64,000 nt of DNA, from contig OX388348.1 of assembly GCA_947579665.1 (NCBI GenBank), positions 2,170,001-2,234,000 of the forward strand, read 5' to 3'. Below the pieces are notes generated by a model, which worked only from the letters and a program-made list of their open reading frames with translations, was not told where the DNA came from and did no database searches. Within the stretch, counting starts at the first letter, position 1. Every line of letters starts with the position of its first letter. Both the position numbers and the translations under genes were made by a program. The DNA is from Sympetrum striolatum (Eukaryota; Arthropoda; Insecta; Odonata; Libellulidae). Positions 54,476-62,927 of the stretch are shown here, one piece after another.

Positions 54476-54950
54476 TATAATCCAGTAATGACCCTGATAT
54501 TGGCAATACACATGCTACTTAATAAGATCCTTATGAAAAATTTGCGCAAACAACAAATTTTTATGATAGACGCCGACGAAAAAAATAAAATTGGTTGATA
54601 TTTAGCTCAGATGGGGCCTTGGGTGTGAATTTCATCTGATTTATAAAATTTTTAAACAATAATACAAACTCCTGAATGATTGTGCATTATGGGCAATTAA
54701 TTCATCTACAAAATAAATTAAACTGCGTCATTCTAAGCTTTGAAGCTTTCTCGCCAGAGGCTCTTCAACACGAAACTAGGTGAAAAATTACCCGAAATTT
54801 CCGGTTATCCGACTGTTGCTCATAAACAAATAAATCTATTGTTATCACATATGGTTTCTCTGGTAGCTCAGAATACCATTTAAACCATGATACAGACTTT
54901 ATGCTCTGACGTTACGTAGTTTTTGACTTACATGTCTTCTACTTCGGAAG
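54476..54950 (+). repeat. Degenerate ~522-bp tandem repeat, copy 3 (partial)
   Basis: It is recognised by the ACATGCTACTTAATAAGATC start at 54,510 and by TCGCCAGAGGCTCTTCAA near 54,751, which stands where CCCACCAGATGGCGTTG stands in copy 1. Other parts have decayed, and the end is uncertain. Confidence 0.45.
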
Positions 54951-55541
54951 TGCTTCTGCTGCCTTTTGAATTTCGCGGGCTAAGGAAGGGAGTTAATTCA
55001 ACAATTTTTGTTGCGTTTACATAAATTTGTATCAGTATGAAAGATGAATTATTTTTATAGGTCAGCATTACAGTCTTAATGCCTGGCGATGTGTACTTTT
55101 TTGTAAAAGTGTCAATTAATGTTACTCCTCAGTAATAAAATTAGAGTTCAATTTTATTAGATACGGAGATTTGCAGCGGTTTTCGCGCTACTCGGACGTC
55201 TTGTATGAATGCAGAATACTGTTGTCACCATATTCCTCTTGGTTAATATTCTTAACTAGCAGGGCATTCTATACTATGGAGGTAAACCACAGCGGCAAGG
55301 GCTTCCTCTTGGGGTGAGCTAACTTCGCCTCTCCTTCTCACTCGCGGAAGGCGCTGGTTCGCTTAATTTCTGTAGGTCGTCCATTTCGCCTACCTTGGGA
55401 GGAGGGCTTGAACCTCCTAGCATTTGCAAGGGAATCGAGAGAGTAGAGCTAAGGCCAGACGATTGAGTACGACGGTGAAGACCTCAGGAGGGACTGTATG
55501 TAAACTGTAAATATAATCGTCTTGTGTTCGTCTTCTTTATC
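54951..55541. other. Stretch without recognisable gene, possible 5' flank of the next reading frame
   Basis: The base composition rises in GC from about 55,260 onward, compared with the AT-rich DNA on either side, and joins without a break to the open frame at 55,542. No start signal, RNA gene or repeat was identified. Confidence 0.4.
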
Positions 55542-56193
55542 ATGCCTTATCCATCTAGGCGTTTCTTCTTCGTAGCCTCGGGCACATTTAACCTGGCAAA
55601 TTTACTTGTATTGGAGCAAGCAGTGGACATCGAAGACTATTCCCACGTGCACGATGCTCTTTATCCGGCATCTCATGAGGATATAGAGGAAACCGTGCCA
55701 TCACCTTCCAGCAATTTAGAGGAGATCATGTCCGTGAACGGAGATAACGTTGGATTTCTATTCACTGGCCTGAATGTGACCGTTGTTTATTGGCGTCGGA
55801 AAGACCATTTCTTTATTTTCAATCATCAAGCCGTCGACGGCGAGCGCAAATTTAAATTACAAGGCAACGATAATCCAGCCCGTATTTTTAGGTGCGACGG
55901 ATACTCATCGTGGACGAGATTATTGTTAAGATGGGTTAAATGTTCCAGATGGGTTGGGGAGACTGTGTACCATCACGCAGTTGCGCTTCCAGCGACCGGT
56001 GGAACAACACCAACCTGTTCCCTCTATGTCGCCGAACCCAGATCATGAGTCGGTCGATTCCAAATTGAATTCTATGAAACCTATAGTAGTCCTTACTCCA
56101 TTAGAGTACGTGACTACAGTAGGTAGGAAAAGTGCAGGTAGGCCTAGAAAAGTGAAACACGGACGCCTGAAGCTTCTTAATGTGAATTTCTAA
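55542..56193 (+). pseudogene. Frameshifted hypothetical protein with AT-hook-like C terminus, probably repeat- or virus-derived
   Basis: The first ATG of the long frame is at 55,542 (MPYPSRRFF...), and coding-like sequence runs to about 55,945. There the sense passes to the next frame (RLCTITQLRFQRPVEQH...) and continues to a stop at 56,191-56,193; the first frame instead ends at 56,048. The middle part (VGFLFTGLNVTVVYW, DHFFIFNHQAVD, ARIFRCDGY) has the beta-strand/His/Asp pattern seen in cysteine-protease-like domains of some mobile elements, which is a guess. The C terminus (GRKSAGRPRKVKHGR) contains the GRPRK core of an AT-hook. I do not recognise the family. The single shift means it is a pseudogene, has an unseen intron, or carries a sequencing error. 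Confidence 0.45.
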
Positions 56194-56377
56194 TTCTTCT
56201 GTGGTGATGGTGCACCGAGGCTAAGAAAAGGCATGCCACCATGAGCCTAGAGGGGCAAAGTGCAGCCGAGCTGCGTTACGTTAATTAGAATCCAGATGTT
56301 AGCAGAGAATTTGTGTGGCATTACTACTCCAGATTAGGGAAATGTTATTACGTCCAGTATAAATCGATGAATAAGGA

Positions 56378-56502
56378 TAAGGAACGGCGAAGCCGTTCCC
56401 AGGGCGGAGCCCCTGTTACCGAGCGGAGCGAGGTAGAACGAACGGCAAAGCCGTTCGTGGTGGTCGTAAGGGGGCGGAGCCCCCTACCGAGCGGAGCGAG
56501 TC
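56378..56502. repeat. GC-rich cluster of tight hairpins, two half-units 68 bp apart
   Basis: Inside AT-rich DNA stand GGAACGGC-GAA-GCCGTTCC (8-bp stem, 3-base loop), an imperfect AGGGC-GGA-GCCCC, ACCGAGCGGAGCGAG at 56,418, CGAACGGC-AAA-GCCGTTCG (8-bp stem, 3-base loop), GGGGGC-GGA-GCCCCC (6-bp stem), and ACCGAGCGGAGCGAG again at 56,486. The two halves keep the same order of hairpin types with different stems, so pairing is conserved while sequence is not. Function unknown. Confidence 0.75.
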
Positions 56503-56625
56503 TATTATATATAGATGCTTCTCCGTATTCATTCATGTATATAGGTATATATATAGATAGGATACTAATTCACAGCCTTAACCACAAGCGTCATTGACTT
56601 GAAATTTTTACGACGTATTGGCCAT
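56494..56625 (+). repeat. Second copy of the leader seen at 53,366
   Basis: GCGAGTCTATTATATATAGA, a CTTC-rich stretch, and TTGACTTGAAATTTTTACGA match in order and spacing the leader of the 522-bp repeat (GCGAGTCTAAGTATATATAA ... GAGACTTGAAATTTTGCACG). The two regions therefore probably start with the same repeat family, and their bodies then differ. Confidence 0.5.
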
Positions 56626-56639
56626 AACTTATAACCGCC

Positions 56640-57430
56640 AGAAATATTGCGATTTTGATCCTCAGTGTCATGGGTTCGATTCCAGAGGGCCCCAAAGTCT
56701 CAATTTTTCCCGTTTAAATGCATTGCGTTGATTTTCGGGAATTTTTAAAAAATACTTTCCTGATAGGTAGGAAATTTAAACTCAAGGAGCCGATGGATAT
56801 AGTCTAAATCTATCGATAACGTAAATGACCATTTCCGAAGAATTCCTGAGTTCGATGCTAAGACGATGCCAATATCCCGTATTTAAAATACATTGAGGTA
56901 GTTTTTCATTATTTTTTTTATGTACTTATCAAAATGATAGGAAGTTTGTGCTTAGCTAGAAGATGTATGGTAAGAATCGGTTTTAGAAAAAAATTAGATA
57001 GGACCGTACTGTTCCTGGGTTCGATGCCAGAGCACATTAAAATTTCTGTCATAAGGAATATAAGGGAAAAGTAGGACGTACTTTGAAGCAGTTGCACCCA
57101 ATATTTTTGCTTGAATTTTCACACATGGTTAAAGGTGATCTTCTTTAATGCTGCTTAGAAAGTGTTACCAGAAAGACCCGGGTTCGTAGCCAGATGGTAT
57201 ATATATCCCCCATTTATAAAATATTGAGTTAGTTTTCATTATTCATTTTGATGTACTTATCGAAATAACAGGAAGTTCTTGCTTTGCTAGAAGATGTATA
57301 TTAAGACTCGGCTTAAGAAAAAAATTTAGATACAACAATTCTGTTTCTTGGTTCAATGACAAGGCACATTAAATTTTCTCACATAAGGAATATAAGGGAG
57401 AAGTAGGACGTCATTTGAGGCAGTTGCTGC
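56640..57430 (+). repeat. Degenerate ~168-bp tandem repeat with B-box-like motif
   Basis: A GTTCGAT-like motif stands at 56,674, 56,850, 57,019, 57,182 and 57,351, with steps of 176, 169, 163 and 169 bp. The best copies (GGGTTCGATTCC and GGGTTCGATGCC) resemble the tRNA T-arm/pol III B box. Alternate units are more alike than neighbours: ATGTACTTATC at 56,920 and 57,251 is 331 bp apart, and CATAAGGAATATAAGGG recurs with nearly the same step. The array thus evolved as dimers. No complete tRNA cloverleaf was found. Confidence 0.6.
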
Positions 57431-57611
57431 CTACTGCTGCAGAATGCAAGCTACATTTTACTCGTACCTATAACGTCTTAAATTCTCGAGCAATGGATTT
57501 TCCAACATCGCTTTGGATATCAAAAAGGTCACCCTCCACAGTTCAGATTTTCTCTGAAGCCGTTACAAGGAGTAGTTCTCTTGCCTCCAGTGATGATATG
57601 ATTGATAGTAG

Positions 57612-57721
57612 TTAACCAAAATTGCATCTGATAAACATAGGATCTGCATCAACATTGAGATCAAACTCGGCAGCTTTGAATTCGAGAATGCATATTGCTT
57701 CTTCTTCATCCAGATATTCTG
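57612..57721 (-). other. Possible isolated terminal exon
   Basis: On the minus strand a good acceptor (TTTTTCTATATGCAG) is followed by an open frame of about 36 codons rich in acidic residues (EYLDEEEAICILEFKAAEFD...) ending in TAA at 57,612-57,614. No partner exon or known domain is visible, so it may be chance or a decayed coding scrap. Confidence 0.15.
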
Positions 57722-57800
57722 CTGCATATAGAAAAACTACTCATGTACCATGATGGCTTAGTTTTCTTATAGACAGAATAGACAAGTAATATACATAATC

Positions 57801-57925
57801 AGGTAAAATAGGCATTTTTAGGTAATAAAATATTTCCTTAATTTTGCCATAAATGATCCTAAATGAACTTATTACTTCATTAAATTTGTATCCTGAGTAA
57901 AAGAAAAATAGGCATTTTAGGCAAT
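57801..57925. repeat. Two short TAGGCATTTTAGG repeats
   Basis: AGGTAAAATAGGCATTTTTA (57,801) and AAAAATAGGCATTTTAGGCA (57,905) are direct copies about 104 bp apart. Such iterated motifs are common close to the ends of hAT-type elements, but no transposase or terminal repeat is visible here. Confidence 0.3.
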
Positions 57926-60380
57926 GCCCTCAGCTTAGTGATAATGTTGCAACAGAACAAGCTTTAGGTTAGTATTTAGTAATAATGTATGATTAGAGAC
58001 ACAAATAATAACTTCATTTGTGCATGCATTTATAATGCAATCATTTCCAAGGGAGATAATTAAATCTCAAAAACCTAACCATGAACATTTTGAATAACTA
58101 AGAATATCACAAACAATACAAATGATATACCAAAACCAAATTTTAAATATTGTCCCTCAAAAACAACTACAAATTTTTTCCAGCAACTCTTAGCTACCCT
58201 CTCTGGCATCCGTATTCTACTCTACCAAAGCTGTAAGATGCACATCTAGTTGAATTTTAAATTAATGGTAGTTACTTCTCTCAATCACTGTCAACTTTCC
58301 AATAACAAATAACGTCATTTTGGTTCTTTTGCATTGATGATCTAAGATTATGTATAAAAGATTAAGGTTTTCAGGATACCTACCAATGCAAGACATTTGA
58401 AGATTTCTTTGTAGGTCTTCTGGGACATGTGGCATGCACAATATATTTCCAGATATATTCCTAAATATAGTTCCATTGCCTGTATATGGACAATTTCATA
58501 GTGTGACATGGTTACAAATTTTCAGTATTTTAATTTAGGCTTTCAATTCACGCCCATCACCTTTTAATACCTAATCTTGCAATAGGGACCCTATGTATAA
58601 GGTCACTTATAGCTTCACAATGACTTATGGATGGTCCCAGGAGTGGTCATTTTTAATTGGTTTTACCATCTATGAGCTCTTACTGATATTTATATTTTCA
58701 CATTAAAAATGCATTAACATATTACTAATAACAGTAAGTTTTATGATAAATGTAATTTGGAGAAAAGTGCTAGATATGAAGCATTTTTTGTTATTGTAAA
58801 AAACGAGTGATTTGAAGAACCATCACAAGCAGTCACAGGGCACAGCCCTCTATATTTATATTATGTTCAACACTGCTAAATCCACATGTATCCATGATTG
58901 CTAAATTAAACAGTTGCAATTATTTCATCGATAATATTGCACCATAGAAAATCAAAATTTGAATAGAAAAGTTATTTATTCAGTCATCTCTCAACCTTGA
59001 GTACATTAATGTAACAACATGTACTTAATAAATTTAGCGAAGTGGAAGAGGTAAATATTGCTCATAAGTTACAATTCTTTTGCCTTTATTCATCATGAAA
59101 AGTTTTTGGAATTCCATTGAAACCTTATAAACAGCCCTAGGATTAACAATGCCTGAATAATAAGAGAAATTTTATGCAAAAATTACACCACAGAAACAGC
59201 CTAAATGTCTCCTTATAAAATCTTGCTCACCAAAGATTTCCATCCTTCTAGCCTTTCCAATAAAGAGGAATAGTAGATACTTAAGATTTGGTCATAATTT
59301 TACATTTAGTCAAAATACCTGTTACAAGGACACTGTTTTGAAAAATCAAATTTTCAAAATAGCAGTTCATAGAAAATGGCAAATTTGAAATTCAATTTTA
59401 GTACAAATAAAAATTACCATAAATCTTTGAAAACTTCAATTACTCAAAGATTAGATGAGAATGAATTTAGTGTAAAATACTGCTACTGAATGTAAACAAG
59501 TTGAGGAGTAATTGAACAAAAACTTCCAAGCAGAATGGAAGCACTTTTTGTTAGGACAATTTACTTTATTATGTGCTTGTCTTCAAACAAGGCAGCATAT
59601 AAATTAAATTATATCAATTCTATAATTTCGATTAATTTCTTAAAAAAGAAAATTTACATTCTTTGGATGAAGCAAAGATGACTCAAGCCAAAAATCTCAT
59701 AAGCAGCAAATTCATGTGAAGCATTCAAAACCTGATCCTATTCCAAATAGGTAAAACATTAGGAAATGTTGCTTCACAGTTTAATAAGGGTGGTGATTAA
59801 TCTCAACGAATTTCTAAATGAATAAACCAGCAATATTACAAATTTGGTTGTGATGTCAGTAAACCAGATTTACTTATTTAAAATCTGTAGTTGTGAAACC
59901 AGAACATTCAAACATATGTTGATATATTAATGTTAAATCATTTAATGACTCATATCACTGTAGCACGAGATGATTCAAACTACATACAATTATAATTTAC
60001 AGGAACAATCTATTTTGATGGATAACAGATAGTTAATAACACAAAGTTTTAGAACAACTTGAAATAAAACCTCCACTAAGTTTAAAACATTTTCTCCCAT
60101 GCTGAAAAAGTAAATATAAATACCAACAAAATATCTTTTATGTGCAATATCCTCAAGTATATCTTTTATAAAATATATATAAATATGTTACTCTTTCATA
60201 CAACATGATAATATGACTATCATACAAATGATTAAAAAATAAACATTGCAGTTGTTCTGATAATTAAAAAATAACACTTTACTACACAAGTCCCAAAAAT
60301 GTTTTGAGCAGAATGCATGAATTACCTTCAGTCTGGAATTGTTTTAATACTTAGAAAATAAAATATTTTCAAGCCAGTAA
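57926..60380. other. Intergenic AT-rich DNA, 3' of PTAR1
   Basis: No open frame of interest, RNA gene or tandem repeat was found on either strand. The right-hand part would contain the 3' untranslated region of PTAR1, whose end cannot be fixed. Confidence 0.55.
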
Positions 60381-60386
60381 TTTATT
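60381..60386 (-). terminator. AATAAA overlapping the PTAR1 stop codon
   Basis: On the minus strand the TAA stop (60,382-60,384) lies inside AATAAA. A poly(A) signal this close to the stop would leave a very short 3' UTR. Other A/T-rich candidates lie downstream, so use of this one is uncertain. Confidence 0.3.
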
Positions 60387-61382
60387 TTGAATTGCACATC
60401 AAGGACATGTTCAGGGACCGAGCCAACCATAAAGCATGCCGCTTGGCAAAGCGGACTTGGTGTATATCCGTACGGATTGATTCTGTACAATGTCTCACAA
60501 GGAGTTCTTCTTGCTTTTTGATAGCTGTCAGAAGCTCATCAACCAGACCTTCCTCATATGCATTCCTTACAAACTTCTCAGTCAATTTAAACAAAGTGTT
60601 AACAATAAACCTGCGGTGGCACCACAATGCTTCATGACCAACAAAACGACAAATGAGGTCAGTGTTGTAAAGCAGTTCAGAAACTACAAAACTAAGGAAC
60701 CTTTCGCCTACTTGTCCTTTAGCACTTTGGAAATCCATGTAAAATCCATCCTCTACTGCATCACAATTCTCCCTGAATGCTTTCAGAACTTCAATAATCC
60801 CAGAAAGTGATAAAAGCCTTCCATTACAAGAATAAACGTCCTCAACACCAGAATTATCTCCATCTATTGGAGAAGACAGCAAGACGAGCTGCTGAAGAAG
60901 AAATTGGCGATACTGCATTCCACTGTGATCTGAAACATGACATGTGACCCAATCTCCTGAATATCTCCATTCTTTCAGCAAAACCTTCCACGTGGAAGTA
61001 CAAGCACAGATATGTTGAACAGTCCATATGCGATGATTCCAAGCATGATAATTATTGGCATATCTACTAGCTGCTAGACCTGACACCTTTAATTCAACTT
61101 CCAAAGCTTCCAAAGGAGAGTAGGCGTAGCTTGCAGATATTGTGGAAGCCATTGAAGTAGCATAGGGTTCGATTTTGAACAACTGAGACAGGAGCCATCG
61201 TCGGTGAGAAAATGCCTCTGAACATTTTGGTTTATATGACAAAACGATTGAAGAAAAATGAAGGTCAGAAATGGGATCAAGTTGGGAAGACAAAACTAAA
61301 TCCTTGCGCATGTGCCAGAAAGATGCAACATCTGGATTTAAGAGAAGAGCACCACGCAGTAGACGAATTACTACTGAAGGAT
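60382..61382 (-). CDS. PTAR1: PTAR1 (prenyltransferase alpha-subunit repeat protein 1), terminal coding exon
   Basis: PTAR1 (Drosophila tempura) is the alpha-type subunit that with RabGGTB forms geranylgeranyltransferase type III in the cytosol, acting for example on the SNARE Ykt6. This exon encodes about 333 residues, most of a ~400-residue protein. Alpha-repeat cores in exon numbering are LLLNPDVASFWHMRKDLVL (13-31), SEAFSHRRWLL (55-65), YANNYHAWNHRIW (108-120), HVSDHSGMQYRQFLL (149-163) and GHEALWCHRRFIV (249-261). All five match animal PTAR1 closely and in order. The exon starts after a clear acceptor (TTCATTTCAG; AG complement at 61,383-61,384) in phase 1, so the apparent upstream continuation is intron. 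No stop or shift is present inside. N-terminal exons must lie upstream; see the candidate at 61,420-61,484. Confidence 0.92.
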
Positions 61383-61419
61383 CTGAAATGAACAAACAGA
61401 ATTTTAATAATACTAATAA

Positions 61420-61484
61420 TTTGAGGGCAGAATTGCCCTTTCTCAAAGATCATAAATGTGCGAGTAAATGGGGTAAGAGAAATT
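61420..61484 (-). pseudogene. PTAR1-like upstream exon candidate with in-frame stop
   Basis: Minus strand: acceptor TTTCTTTTGTGTGCAG, then a phase-1 frame reading FLLPHLLAHL, TGA (61,450-61,452) and SLRKGNSAL. This matches the PTAR1 segment FLLPYVHNKLLLYRTRKQWL position by position from FLLP to the final L, and the next conserved residues are supplied by the start of the 61,382 exon, also phase 1. A GT donor in the right phase was not found. Either the exon is broken, the sequence has an error, or the similarity is partly chance. PTAR1 here would then lack an intact N terminus. Confidence 0.35.
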
Positions 61485-61499
61485 CTGCACACAAAAGAA

Positions 61500-61901
61500 A
61501 TATATCAGAACAAAATTTTCTAGTAAATTTTACAAGCAGCAGTGAAATTCTCTTTTTAAGTATGCAGTAACCAAAATGAGCTCAGGCATAGATGAGAAAT
61601 AAATATACACAGAAAAGAAGAATATGAGTAAAAAGTATTCATAATTTAAAGAAGAAATGCAATTACCTATACAAAAGAAAGAAAGACCTTAAGGCCTGCA
61701 AAGATTATTCTTAAGGCATCATCAAATTGATCTGATACCTTCTTTTTGAACATGTTCAGAGGTAGATGGAAAATATCTGCTTTTTTATTATGAACACATG
61801 ATGCAAAGTAAAAAGAGGAAGTAGAAGTAATTTTTGGAAAGATATAGGACTGCAAACATATTGGGACCAATAAGTACAATTATTAAGGTTACAAGAAATA
61901 A
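61500..61901. other. AT-rich spacer upstream of PTAR1 exons
   Basis: No certain feature. A minus-strand frame near 61,690-61,750 (MFKKKVSDQFDDALRIIF) has the look of an N-terminal helix, but it has no convincing donor and was not accepted as an exon. Confidence 0.4.
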
Positions 61902-62426
61902 GCAATCAGAACTGAACATTTACAGAATGTTAACTCCAAAAATGTCCTTCAATTAGATGAATTATATAATTCACAGTCTCAGGCATCATTTAAATCGCGA
62001 TTCAACCTTCAGAAAATACTTTGCAATGGCAAAGACAGATTTGACCGTTTAAAAAAATCAGGTATTTATCGGCTCGAATGCAACGACTGTGAGGGTGTAT
62101 ATATCGGGCAAACTAGGCGCAATTTCTCCATCAGAACCAACGAACATAAAAGATGTTTTATTAATCAAGCCACATACTCGCATTTTGCCAAGCTCCTTCT
62201 GGAGAACAACCATTCCTCTGACTTTGAACCCAAAATTTTGCATTTCTCCAACAGAGGCCAGAGACTCAACTTCCTGGAACAATTTTTAATTCTTTCTCAC
62301 ATCAATTCCGCAAAATTTTCTGTTGTTGACGAGCACCTTTTCCCTTCCCACTCCCCACTGATTCAATGCATCCTACCACCCACTGATAGTGTTCCTCTAC
62401 CTGCACTTCCGCGTCCTTACCCCTAA
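61902..62426 (+). mobile_element. Penelope-like retroelement remnant: C-terminal GIY-YIG endonuclease
   Basis: An uninterrupted plus-strand frame of 174 codons without its reverse transcriptase part. The GIY (62,061) and YIG (62,100-62,108) motifs are joined by LECNDCEGV with a CxxC pair. They are followed by QTRRNFSIRTNEH (the conserved Arg and His region), ENNHSSDF, and NFLEQFLI with the Glu expected of a GIY-YIG nuclease. A reverse transcriptase with C-terminal GIY-YIG is the mark of Penelope-like elements, whose copies are usually cut off at the 5' end, as here. The domain's residues look intact, yet the element cannot move on its own. The frame ends in a proline-rich tail at TAA 62,424-62,426. 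Confidence 0.75.
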
Positions 62427-62510
62427 TCTCACCACCTCCCTTTTCCTTTCCCCTTCCTTTGTTCACCTTTTCCTATTTCATGGTTTTTCCGCTAGTTTTT
62501 CTTTTGTATA

Positions 62511-62630
62511 CAGTGGTACCTCTTACTACGAGTTTAATCCGTTCCAAAAGCGAGCTCGTATTAAGAAATGCTCGTTTTAAAAAACAATTTTCCCCATTTA
62601 ACTTAATTGAAATGCAATTAATCCGTTCCA
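62511..62630. repeat. Tigger terminal inverted repeat and subterminal direct repeat
   Basis: The terminal CAGTGGTACC at 62,511 is followed by TAATCCGTTCCA at 62,535-62,546 and an exact second copy at 62,619-62,630, an 84-bp step. Such doubled motifs can be transposase binding sites; that role is inferred. Confidence 0.7.
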
Positions 62631-62927
62631 GCCCCCACCCACCCCACCTCAATTTATAAAATTATTGTTAATTAACACGATGTAGTACAGTAATCAATGA
62701 CATAAAAATTATTAATCATTACAAAAGATAAAGCAATGAAATAAAAAGGTTTTAATACGTCAATTACCTTTTAACTATGACAATCTGGGCGGGAGAGCGG
62801 AGGACTACTGTTTTGGGGGAGAATCTCCTTTCAATAAAAAGTCAGGCACACAGTTTTGCGTTTTCTCTTGCACTGTCGCATCTAATGTAGGCAATTTGCC
62901 TGGTGAACATTGTTCGTCCTCTGCAGT

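Noticed and set aside
56313..56597. Proteins across the hairpin cluster on both strands
   Set aside because: The frames are open only because the GC-rich inverted repeats lack stop codons. The peptide is Arg/Ser/Gly-rich and reflects the hairpins.
56640..56720. tRNA gene at the GGGTTCGATTCC motif
   Set aside because: No acceptor stem, D-arm or anticodon arm can be paired around it, and the T-stem itself is poor.
60490..60810. Plus-strand reading frames inside the PTAR1 exon
   Set aside because: They are antisense shadows of the strongly conserved minus-strand coding sequence.
61667..61879. First coding exon of PTAR1 on the minus strand (MFKKKVSDQFDDALRIIF...)
   Set aside because: It looks like a plausible helix, but the following AAG|GTCTTT is a weak donor and no clear similarity to the PTAR1 N terminus could be established.
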